Shown in pieces: positions 10,314 to 20,117 of a DNA stretch of 64,000 nucleotides. The notes beneath the pieces are model-generated. The model saw nothing but the letters and a program-made list of their open reading frames with translations. It was not told the origin of the DNA and did no database searches. Source of the DNA: Aurelia coerulea (Eukaryota; Cnidaria; Scyphozoa; Semaeostomeae; Ulmaridae); assembly GCA_039566865.1 (NCBI GenBank), contig CM076951.1, positions 19,415,484 to 19,479,483 of the forward strand, written 5' to 3'. Made by a program: the position numbers and the translations under genes. Each line of letters opens with the position of its first letter. The first letter of the stretch is position 1.

Positions 10314-11007
10314 CGGCTGGTGTAATCTGCATAATGCAGGTTGCATAATGCAGGTTGCAGGTTGCATAAAGCAGGTTACAGGTTATCATTTATGGCCAAG
10401 GGCTGTATGGCCGTACAGAGGGGCCGTCTCCTTCATGAATCTGACATTTTCATCTCAGGGGGTCACTATGCGCTATGCGCTAGTTGAGTGTATGGGAAGA
10501 TTCTTATGAAAAAAATAAGTGCATTGGTTCCAGTGGTTCGACCGCGTGTCTTTTGCGCGGTTAGGGTGCTTTGTGCGTTTGTCATTTGGTTGGACGTGTT
10601 CACGTGATAGTCTTTTCGGCTGTCATGATGATCATACCATACCAAGAGCCATGATCTTACCATGGAGTAATCGTACCATTGACTTTCATTGAAGATTATT
10701 CATTCATTCATTCATTCATACAGTAAGATTTTTTTGTGATGATAACCATCTTTGGCACTTAATCATTTTGCTGTGTTGGAGGCACTTGAGCATTATCGAC
10801 TAAGTGATCCAATATATACTAATTTACGTGCTAATCCTATGGCAACTCTACTCTCACATTTGTTCTCATATACCAACAAATATAGCGACCCCCCCGAGAT
10901 GAGTCATAAAGGAGACGGCCCCTCCGTACGGCCATACAGCCCTTGGCCATAAATGACAACCTGCAACCTGCTTTATGCAACCTGCATTATGCAGATTACA
11001 CTAGCCG
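10314..11007. mobile_element. MITE with 9-bp TSD (MULE-like) in the LINE relic
   Basis: Ends CGGCTGGTGTAATCTGCATA and, reversed, CGGCTAGTGTAATCTGCATA. Inverted arms extend about 115 bp and include repeats of TGCATAATGCAGGT and a GGGGCCGTCTCC block. Flanks are TACAAGGTG (10305-10313) and TACAAGGCG (11008-11016), an 8/9 match. Removing it rejoins codons IPTR and KILESC. A short CATT repeat lies near 10700. No transposase. Confidence 0.82.
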
Positions 11008-11374
11008 TACAAGGCGTAAGATCCTAGAATCATGTGTTAGATCAAGACTTACATATGGAACAGCTGCCTGGCTTCCAAATGAATAAGAGCTCAAAAAACT
11101 TGAATCCTGTTGAAACCAATGCCTACGGGACATGGTGAAAGGTGGATGGAAAAGGAGACATGTTCCTGAGAATGAAGATGATGACGAGGAAGCAGATTAT
11201 GCCTTCATTTATACAAATGAGAAAATTCAGAACATCCTCAAAACAACACCATTAAGGAATTTCATATACAGTCAATACCTGAAGTATATTGTCACATATG
11301 TCGTGCAGAGAACACAGCAATAACAAAGATATTATTGTTTGCCAAACCAGAGAGGAAATACTACCGTGATTCAT

Positions 11375-12406
11375 GGCCAGGTGAATTCCGCGGATTTCGC
11401 GGATGTACAAAAAAATCCGCCGAATACAAAATCCGCGGAATTCATTTTGGCATAAGGGGAAAATGAATTCCGCGGACTTAGCGGATTTCAACTTGAAACA
11501 TTGTCCCAAGAGCTTATAATATCGAGAAAGCAGTAATTTACGAGTTCTTTCTCTGCTTAATGCCGTGGAAGGGTTTTAAAACTCTGCAGCCGTAGGCCTG
11601 AGTCACAGAGCGGTGTTCAGTATTGCGTGTCCAGTCTTAGCTTTAAAAGCTAACCAAGGGCAAAAAACAATCTCATTTTTTTATTTATTTATTTAAACAT
11701 TTGATACTGAAATGAGAATGTTTTTTGCCCTTGGTTAGCTTTTAAAGCTAAGAATCGACACGCAATACTCAACACCGCTCTGTGACTCAGGCGTACGGCT
11801 GCAGAGTTTTAAAACCATTCCACGCCATTAAGCAGAGAAAGAACTCGTAAATTACTGCTTTCTCGATATTATAAGCTCTTCGGACAATGTTTCAAGTTGA
11901 AATCCGCGAAGTCCGCGGAATTCATTTTCCCCTTATGCCAAAATGAATTCCGCGGATTTTGTATTTGGCGGATTTTTTCCAACTCTCATCCTAAGTACTG
12001 TAAGTTTTGGTACCGATGCATTTAATATCGATTTATGGCGACCATACAGATCAATTACAGAATAAGACGCGATTATTTAAATATTTGATACTGAAATGAG
12101 AATGTTTTTTGCCCTTGGTTAGCTTTTAAAGCTAAGACTGGACACGCAATACTCAACACCGCTCTGTGACTCAGGCCTACGGCTGCAGAGTTTTAAAACC
12201 CTTCCACGGCATTAAGCAGAGAAAGAACTCGTAAATTTCTGCTTTCTCGATATTACAAGCTCTTCAGACAATGTTTCAAGTTGAAATCCGCGAAGTCCGC
12301 GGAATTCATTTTCCCCTTATGCCAAAATGAATTCCGCGGATTTTGTATTCGGCGGATTTTTTTGTACATCCGCGGCATCCGCGGGATCCGCGGAATTCAC
12401 CTGGCC
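11375..12406. mobile_element. fold-back element with ~285-bp arms, 9-bp TSD (MULE-like)
   Basis: Terminal repeats GGCCAGGTGAATTCCGCGGA in inverted orientation, flanked by GTGATTCAT at 11366-11374 and 12407-12415. Three copies of a ~285-bp arm are present: one forward (11375-11675), one inverted after a ~30-bp loop (11700-11985), and a third (12090-12406) in the same orientation as the second. Each arm contains paired TTCCGCGGAATTCATTTT blocks. Removal restores the LINE frame. It has no coding capacity; frames seen on it are shadows. Confidence 0.85.
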
Positions 12407-12702
12407 GTGATTCATGGGGAAAGATTTCTGGGTTACTTGGAGTATCAAGTGATCAAGCTAAGAGGGCTACTCAGTCACGTAATGAATTTGCCGAGTTGAT
12501 ACGGAAACGTTTCAACTCGCCTCTGTAGTGACAACGTTCATTGTTGGAGGAAGATACAGGTAAAGGTAGGTTAGTCTGCTGTTCAACTTTGTTCTCCTTA
12601 GGTAGCTTGGTACTTAGAAACAGTGCACAATTGTTTCAATTACATTTCAATTACAGAAAAAAAATCTGCTTTCACTTGAAACTTTGTTCTCAAAAATTCC
12701 AA

Positions 12703-12957
12703 CTACCTCATCACTATCTTGTGGTGACTTTTCACCATGACTGAACATGTGCAGCAAAGAAGCTCAAGGCATTCTTGGGTCAATGTCTCAGATATTGAAT
12801 CATCTGTTACATGCGCTATCTTATTAAAGATTGCATCTTTCATTTTCAGGTCAGAACGGAAATCAATTTCACCCTCCATCATTGAACTTGCATCCTTGCT
12901 CAGTGCATCTATCAAACTACTTAACGTTTCCCATATGTCGCTGAAGCAAAATATATA
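12703..12957 (-). pseudogene. family X copy 2, downstream part
   Basis: The minus frame reads YIFCFSDIWETLSSLIDALS, KDASSMMEGEIDF and SISETLTQECLELLCCTCSV. It aligns residue for residue with family X copy 1 at 52.7-53.5 kb, where the matching part is HILDMNVFYQRLYDKF through SDASEFMTGDM. The upstream half of the same sentence lies 12.5 kb away at 25474 onward, because a large element has been inserted. Family X is an uncharacterised protein I associate with cnidarian repeats; no enzyme motif is recognised. The reading breaks downstream of 12703. Confidence 0.6.
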
Positions 12958-12968
12958 CCCCTGCGAAA

Positions 12969-13545
12969 TGATCATTGCTCAACCATGGTTTTTAATGGTG
13001 ACACCATGGTTAGAACATGTTTTACAACCATCGCTTGCAATGGTTTGGCAATGAAATGGCCATGGTTCAACCATGGCACGACCACGAATGTCAAATGGAA
13101 CACACTGCCCAACCATGGTCTGACCATGTCCCTCAAAATTGATCTGTTGAATGGAAAGCACTCCCAAACCATGGTCTGATCATGGTCTAACCATCGCTGA
13201 TTGACCATGTTTTGATCATGGTTTAACCATGCATGACAAACCATGTTCTGACCATGGTCTAACCATCGCTGATTGACCATGATATGACCATGGTCTAACC
13301 ATCGCTGATTGACCATGTTTTCACCATGGTCAAACCATGCCTTCAAAATTGATATAAATGTTTTTTTTTTCCAATTCAGTGAGTATCATCTTCTATGCTC
13401 AGGCTACAATTTTTAGATGCAAATTGGGTCTATGCAATTCAAAGTCATTTTGAACCATGGTTAGATGATGGCTTGACCATTGCTGATGTACCATGGCCTG
13501 ACCATCGTTCCACCATTGCTGTCTATGTTTGATAACCATGATAAA
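12969..13545. repeat. CCATGG-rich subterminal array, left arm
   Basis: About twenty CCATG(G) cores in contexts such as GACCATGGTCTAACCATCGC and TGATTGACCATG, with irregular ~50-bp spacing. The array is the left subterminal region of the 12.5-kb element and is matched by an inverted, longer array at 24278-25460. Frames across it are artefacts. Confidence 0.75.
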
Positions 13546-14094
13546 CACATTGAAAATATGAGGATGTCCACTCTTGAAATGACTTCGTTTTGATCATCAT
13601 AAAGGTTGAATTAAAGTTACTGCAGCTATACCATGCTATTTATGCATTTGGTTTAAACATAGTAGAGTAAAATAGAATCTGCCATAAAGAAACAGCAAAT
13701 AAGAAATTCTTGGTCTTAAAAATTCACTTTGATAGCATTTTGATGAAAAACAATTGAGCTATTTCTGTATTTTTGAAGATCAGTACAAATTTGAGGGTTT
13801 TACCAATCAATGGCACTATGGCCCTATGGCACTATGTCTTGTATCTTTTATTACGAATACCCTAAGTACGAGTCTGGCAGTGTATTCGACTAGAATTCGT
13901 ATAAATATTGCTTCAAATGATGCCCAAACTGAGATGCACAAAGTTCTCGTTCACCGAGCGAAAATTCCATTAAATGCAGGGAATCACCAGCTGTAACTTT
14001 CTTTGCTTATTTGTTGCTATGAGAAACACGGCAAAGGGCGCAGCATTGTTGTCAATAATGTGTTTCTTATCTCGCTCCTGTTGTGAGATAAAGT
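13546..14094. repeat. unique spacer and left inner inverted repeat (13788-13966)
   Basis: The segment 13788-13966 is an inverted copy (about 90% by eye) of 18515-18697: both contain GGTTTTACCAATCAATGGC and CAAACTGAGATGCACAAAGT. Between the two lie the TRIM array and a small MITE. No TSD was found outside the pair, so this may be an inner element or an inverted duplication. Confidence 0.6.
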
Positions 14095-14098
14095 AGAG

Positions 14099-17000
14099 TG
14101 TAAACTGTTTCATGTTTACGACGACAAAGAAGCAGAAGCAGCTACAGGCACCCTTCAGAAAATACACATATTCTTGGCGCTCGTTTCTTGATCTTTAAAT
14201 TCAACTCTCATATTACACTAAATCCCAAGGCGATAGTGATTCTGGTGGCTTCTCCGAAGCCTTAGCATGCCAACCTCATGACACCTAACAAAATTTGGGC
14301 AACAAGAGCTTTCACAAGCCTCTTGCGCCCAGAACTAATTCATCCGACAGTAACCTTTCTAATCCATTGCTGTTCTCAGAATCTAACGATACAGGCACTA
14401 TTTATACAGAAAAGTATCTCATTATTAAAACAAAGGAATATTCTAGAATTCTCTAAATGTTGCACCACAGACTATAACATTACGTTACGCGAGAACTTGC
14501 ATTACTTCCAAATAGGGTAACTAATTATTTTGACCTGACAATAAAATAGCTTGGGCAAGGCAAATCACTAATCCTTGTAAACAAAAGAAACAGAGGCGGG
14601 AGATTCCATGCATTGCATCTAATGCCTTTCTGACGCAAGTGGGGATGTCTATTTCAATACAGATAATGACACGTAATAGACGACACCCGAGGATTACACA
14701 AAATGACGCAACAGGGCCTACGTGAATTCTTATAACATGGGCCTAAATCTAAAGACAGAGATTCTTACGAGGGAAATCCTTACGCCAAAATTAGCAGTAT
14801 TACATACCTCCCCATCAAAGAAAGGAATTGTCCTCGATTCTATCTGTGTGGACTATGAAATAAAGGTAACCTAAGACAAAATCGACTGATAAATTTACAT
14901 ATCTACATCTACAAATTAAACTTTATGAATGGTCTTCTTCATACACGATACATCAATAAACCAATGAATTTCAGTAGAGTGTTCAAGGTGTTCGAGCTCT
15001 TTAATCTTTCAGACAAGTGTTCGTCGCCTTCCTCGTTCGAAATCCACGCTCTCTCACAAGTTCTAAGAAACATAGTGCGTGTCAAGGGTGTTCGTTTCTC
15101 TTCAGGTTGTACCAGAGTATACGTCGCCTTTACCAAAAATGTCTCTTTTAAACGTCAATGTCCGAGCTTAAAACAGTTGACTTTTCCGTGTCAAAAAAAT
15201 ATTGTGTTACCTCGTTCTATCTTCTTTCGTTGCTCATACCAAATTCGCTGCTTCTTTCATCTTGCGGGCTAAGATTCGGGGTCTGTTTCCAGCACCTCTA
15301 ACAGTTGTAGATCGACAGTCTTGAATCCAAAAACAATCTCACAACAATCCCACACCTGACACCAAATGTAAACTGTTTCATGTTTACGACGACAAAGAAG
15401 CAGGAGCAGCTACAGGCACTCTTCAGAAAATACACATATTCTTGGCGCTCGTTTCTTGATCTTTAAATTCAACTCTCATATTACACTAAATCCCAAGACT
15501 AATGTGATTCTGGTGGCTTCTCCGAAGCCTTAGCATGCCAACCTCATGACACCTAACAAAATTTGGGCAACAAGAGCTTTCACAAGCCTCTTGCGCCCAG
15601 AACTAATTCGTCCGACAGTAGCCTTTCTAATCCATTGCTGTTCTCAGAATCTAACGATACAGGCACTATTTATACAGAAAAGTATCTCATTATTAAAACA
15701 AAGGAATATTCTAGAATTCTCTAAATGTTGCACCACAGACTATAACATTACGTTACGCGAGAACTTGCATTACTTCCAAATAGGGTAACTAATTATTTTG
15801 ACCTGACAATAAAATAGCTTGGGCAAGGCAAATCACTAATCCTTGTAAACAAAAGAAACAGAGGCGGGGGATTCCATGCATTGCATCTAATGCCTTTCTG
15901 ACGCAAGTGGGGATGTCTATTTCAATACAGATAATGACACGTAATAGACGACACCCGAGGATTACACAAAATGACGCAATAGGGCCTACGTGAATTCTTA
16001 TAACATGGGCCTAAATCTAAAGACAGAGATTCTTACGAGGGAAAATCCTTACGCCAAAATTAGCAGTATTACATACCTCCCCATCAAAGAAAGGAATTGT
16101 CCTCGATTCTATCTGTGTGGACTATGAAATAAAGGTAACCTAAGACAAAATCGACTGATAAATTTACATATCTACATCTACAAATTAAACTTTATGAATG
16201 GTCTTCTTCATACACGATACATCAATAAACCAATGAATTTCAGTAGAGTGTTCAAGGTGTTCGAGCTCTTTAATCTTTCAGACAAGTGTTCGTCGCCTTC
16301 CTCGTTCGAAATCCACGCTCTCTCGCAGGTTCCAAGAAACATAGTGCGTGTTAAGGGTGTTCGTTTCTCTTCAGGTTACACCAGAGCATACGTCGCCTTT
16401 AGCAAAAATGTCTCTTTTAAACGTCAATGTCCGAGCTTAAAACTGTTGACTTTTCCGTGTCAAAAAAATATCGTGTTACCTCGTTCTATCTTCTTTCGTT
16501 GCTCATACCAAATTCGCTGCTTCTTTCATCTTGCGGGCTAAGATTCGGGGTCTGTTTCCAGCACCTCTAACAGTTGTAGATCGACGGTCTTGAATCCAAC
16601 AACAATCTCACAACAATCCCACACCTGACACCAAATGTAAACTGTTTCATGTTTACGACGACAAAGAAGCAGAAGCAGCTACAGGCACTCTTCAGAAAAT
16701 ACACATATTCTTGGCGCTCGTTTCTTGATCTTTAAATTCAACTCTCATATTACACTAAATCCCAAGGCTATAGTGATTCTGGTGGCTTCTCCGAAGCCTT
16801 AGCATGCCAACCTCATGACACCTAACAAAATTTGGGCAACAAGAGCTTTCACAAGCCTCTTGCGCCCAGAACTAATTCGTCCGACAGTAGCCTTTCTAAT
16901 CCATTGCTGTTCTCAGAATCTAACGATACGGGCACTATTTATACAGAAAAGTATCTCATTATTAAAACAAAGGAATATTCTAGAATTCTCTAAATGTTGC

Positions 17001-17675
17001 ACCACAGACTATAACATTACGTTACGCGAGAACTTGCATTACTTCCAAATAGGGTAACTAATGATTATGACCTGACAGTAAAATAGCTTGGGCAAGGCAA
17101 ATCACTAATCCTTGTAAACAAAAGAAACAGAGGCGGGGGATTCCATGCATTGCATCTAATGCCTTTCTGACGCAAGTGGGGATGTCTATTTCAATACAGA
17201 TAATGACACGTAATAGACGACACCCGAGGATTACACAAAATGACGCAACAGGGCCTACGTGAATTCTTATAACATGGGCCTAAATCTAAAGCCAGAGATT
17301 CTTACGAGGGAAATCCTTACGCCAAAATTAGCAGTATTACATACCTCCCCATCAAGGAAAAGGAATTGTACTCGATTCTATCTGTGTGGACTATGAAATA
17401 AAGGTAACCTAAGACAAAATCGACTGATAAATTTACATATCTACATCTACAAACAAAAGAAACAGAGGCGGGGGATTCCATGCATTGCATCTAATGCCTT
17501 TCTGACGCAAGTGGGGATGTCTATTTCAATACAGATAATGACACGTAATAGACGACACCCGAGGATTACACAAAATGACGCAACAGGGCCTACGTGAATT
17601 CTTATAACATGGGCCTAAATCTAAAGCCAGAGATTCTTATGAAGGAATCCTTACGCCAAAATTAGCAGTATTACA
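14099..17675 (-). mobile_element. tandem array of a miniature LTR retrotransposon (TRIM-like)
   Basis: Three complete LTRs of 706-707 bp (14099-14804, 15367-16073, 16636-17341) run TGTAAACTG...TATTACA on the plus strand. They are joined by two 562-bp internal regions, a truncated internal piece (17342-17453) and a 222-bp partial LTR (17454-17675). On the minus strand each full internal region opens after an LTR with TTTGGTGTCAGGTGTGGGAT, typical of an LTR-element primer-binding site, and ends in a polypurine tract GATGGGGAGGTA before the next LTR. AGAG flanks the whole array (14095-14098 and 17676-17679). No gag or pol fits in 562 bp; small plus frames are shadows. Confidence 0.88.
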
Positions 17676-17707
17676 AGAGGAAGGGGTCCGACAAATCTCC
17701 ACTACAG

Positions 17708-18121
17708 GTTTTTTTTTATAAGAAACTGGTTTATAAGAAACTAGTACTACGATGACCAACAAATTAAGAAACTCTAGTACTACGCTCAAGAACAGTTAAG
17801 AAACTCTAAAACTTTATTTCTTTGTGTCTCTCTTATTCTATGTCTTTCTAACAAAGGTACATTCGTCTTTTCTTGACTTTTAACTGCAAAATTGGTAAAT
17901 TTTTGCCTTGATGTGCATGGCTTCTTCTTGATGACAATGTCAATGCACAATGGAAGCCCTTTCTCGGGAAGAAGGCTCAACTTCAAACAATACCGCAATT
18001 TTAGGCCCAAAAAATAAGAAACTGATTAAGAAACTTTTACTACTAAAACACCGAAATTTTCATACGAAATTAAGAAACTTTTAGTACTAAGTGCTGATCC
18101 AAGTTTCTTATAAAAAAAACG
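17708..18121. mobile_element. MITE with TTTTTTTATAAGAAACT termini
   Basis: Left end TTTTTTTTTATAAGAAACT, right end AGTTTCTTATAAAAAAAAC. Subterminal repeats of TTAAGAAACT with TAGTACTA lie on both arms. Related termini occur at 39866, near 51380 and at 61725, so this is a dispersed family. No TSD recognised. Confidence 0.6.
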
Positions 18122-18615
18122 TGTATTTTCCAACGCATTGCAACGGAGCTAATATCATATGTCTTAATTTTCAGAACTTTCAGCAGTGGCTCCTATTCTT
18201 AGTTTCTTATAAAAAAAGATGCATGCATTACTGGGGCATTACTATAGATATTGCATGTAACAGATTTACAGCCTGTCATGCTAAAACCGCAAAAAAACAC
18301 TTTGAGGAGTGGGGCAAAATGTGCCAGAGCCAAAATGTGCTGTGTTGTATTATTTTATTATATTGTATTGCCTGTTAACTTGTAAAGACCGGGTAAAGAC
18401 CAGTACAATCGCCGAACAATAATTGTTTGTTGCTTTGGAGGATGTGTGTGAAAGTTTCGTACAGTCCTTTCAAATTTGATGATTTCAAGGGGAATTCCCC
18501 ACATCACTTTGGGGAATTCTTGCTCGGTGAACGAGAACTTTGTGCATCTCAGTTTGGGCATCATTTCAAGCAATATTTATATGAATTCTAGTCGAATACA
18601 CTGTCAAACTCATAC
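18122..18615. repeat. spacer with right inner inverted repeat (18515-18697)
   Basis: A further GTTTCTTATAAAAAAAG motif lies near 18200. From 18515 the sequence is the inverted partner of 13788-13966. No gene is evident in 18122-18514. Confidence 0.5.
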
Positions 18616-18912
18616 TTAGGGTATTCGTAATAAAGATACAAGACCATAGTGCCATAGTGCCATTGGGCCATTGATTGGTAAAACCCCAAATTTGACCATG
18701 TCATCATCTGCTGTCATTAGTCCAAAAACTAAACCTTTAATAAAGTAACAGATGACTGTGGAAAATATTGTGTCAAGGGAAATCTGACTTAAAGATGGCA
18801 TTGCAGGTAATGATAATTGAAGCTCCACAGAATCACTGTTGACTGCATAATTTTGAATGCAATGCATCTTGATCAAGTGTCCTTCAACAGTGGTCATCAT
18901 TTCCACAAGCGT
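18616..18912 (-). CDS. open exon, function unknown
   Basis: A strong acceptor (pyrimidine tract then CAG at 18913) opens a 98-codon minus frame, TLVEMMTTVEGHLIKMHC through DTIFSTVICYFIKGLVFGLM to VLPINGPMALWHYGLVSLL and a TAA. The last third overlaps the right inner inverted repeat. A similar frame (VLPINGTMALWHYV) is encoded on the plus strand in the left repeat. I do not recognise the protein; mixed hydrophobic and acidic segments suggest an internal exon. It lies downstream of the BEN gene on the same strand but follows that gene's stop codon, so it is probably separate. Confidence 0.35.
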   Translation of the reverse strand, partial: TLVEMMTTVEGHLIKMHCIQNYAVNSDSVELQLSLPAMPSLSQISLDTIFSTVICYFIKGLVFGLMTADDDMVKFGVLPINGPMALWHYGLVSLLRIP

Positions 18913-19022
18913 CTGTTGGGAAAAACAAAGCATACATTAACTTTATTTAAAAACAACCTGAACCATACAATCACATCACCATTGGTGGGAACACAAGATT
19001 CTTTGATGAGCGAGGAAGGAAT

Positions 19023-19068
19023 AGCCTGCGTGCAGACTTTCGAGGAGTTGAGTCTGCACACAGGCTAG
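19023..19068. repeat. short hairpin
   Basis: AGCCTGCGTGCAGACT and AGTCTGCACACAGGCT form a 16-bp stem with one mismatch around a ~13-bp loop. It could be a small palindromic insertion. No associated gene. Confidence 0.4.
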
Positions 19069-19110
19069 GAAGGAATTATTTTGCAATCTCAACAGAAACA
19101 GGATTATATA

Positions 19111-20025
19111 GAGCCCCATCGCCCTTTTCCGATCACTGGCTCCTACAGCGCTTTGGTGTACAATCTCAGGATGTTTGTTTACAAGAGGAATGGGTCCTAT
19201 AATTAAAAAAGCGCGCGAAAAAATACTTTGCTGATGCCATGCTCTTGTGTTCTCTGCTACTGCCATTTTTACTAGAACCGCAGTCAAAGCATGTCAAACT
19301 TTACTCCAACTCTCTAAGCGAATATTCACAAAAAAATTTCGATCATAATATCTTCTCCTTCCCAGTCGGGGGTAAAGTTCTAACTGCAGTCAGATAGGCT
19401 ACAGATCGCCCTATTCCGAACACGAGGTTTGGCTTCGAATTCTGGGATTCTCTCTCAATGAAGAGACGGGGTGGAAGTTGAAATAAACAAAGAAACCTCA
19501 CCAGGGGGTTTCGCCGACTTTGAATGCACGTGAGGTAGGGTTTGAATTAATGCCAGGGGGGCATTGAAATATGGGAAGGGGGCTATGCTATGTGTTGCCA
19601 GTTATCTTGTAACAGACTGTAAATTTCAATTGTAAATTGCTTATGGTGTCATTAAACGAATAAAGAGGCAAAATGTTACTTATCAAACGATAACTTGAGA
19701 TAAATATCTTCTGTTATGTGTACAGCATCCATTTCAATTGGAAACTGCGCTTTCTTGAGCCCTCTGCGGTGGTGCTGTTCGAAATTCATGCGCGAACTTG
19801 TGTGATCGGAAAAGGGCGATGAAATGAAGATATCGCGATTTTATCACTGTGTTTTCCGACAACGATTTTACAGAAGACGGTCGCTAAATGTACAATAACT
19901 GGTTTCTATCCTTTAAACTATGAAATAAGGAATAATTCATTAGCATTTACTTTTCCGATAAAATTTACTTGGACCAAGTAACTCGAGGTTTCTTTTTCAG
20001 TGATCGGAAAAGGGCGATGGGGCTC
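19111..20025. mobile_element. MITE with perfect 28-bp TIRs and TA target site
   Basis: Outer ends GAGCCCCATCGCCCTTTTCC and its reverse complement match perfectly for at least 28 bp, with TA on both sides (19109-19110 and 20026-20027). An internal copy of GATCGGAAAAGGGCGATG lies near 19806. A TA duplication suggests the Tc1/mariner group, but length and termini do not identify a family. No coding sequence. Confidence 0.8.
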
Positions 20026-20117
20026 TACTAAATCAGTAAAAATACCATACAATGAAACTTTCTTAAACGTTTAACGAGTTCTCAAAAAGGAAATCAGGAA
20101 CTGCATGTCCATTCCTA

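Larger units (their letters stand above)
10093..12528 (+). pseudogene. LINE reverse transcriptase, 3' part, cut by two elements
   Basis: Three plus-strand coding blocks (10093-10313, 11008-11374, 12407-12528) join in order when two insertions are removed. They read QSFTYLGQVITNDPND, then KILESCVRSRLTYG, MVKGGWKRRHVPENEDD and LKTTPLRNFIYSQYLKYI, and finally SRNEFAELIRKRFNSPL before a TAG at 12526. This is the thumb and C-terminal region of a non-LTR reverse transcriptase (the F.YLG.I motif follows the catalytic FADD block, which is missing here). Stops lie in the middle block. The relic provides the reading frame that proves both insertions. Confidence 0.75.

Noticed and set aside
12281..12528. 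Plus frames over the fold-back arms
   Set aside because: Only the last 40 codons (from 12407) are LINE coding; the rest is TIR sequence.
12972..13346. 124-codon frame over the CCATGG array
   Set aside because: Translates a nucleotide repeat (recurring MVNQRWLDHG); no real protein.
14278..17057. Repeated 80- and 115-codon plus frames
   Set aside because: They are copies of LTR and internal sequence in the TRIM array, antisense to its direction, with no known domain.
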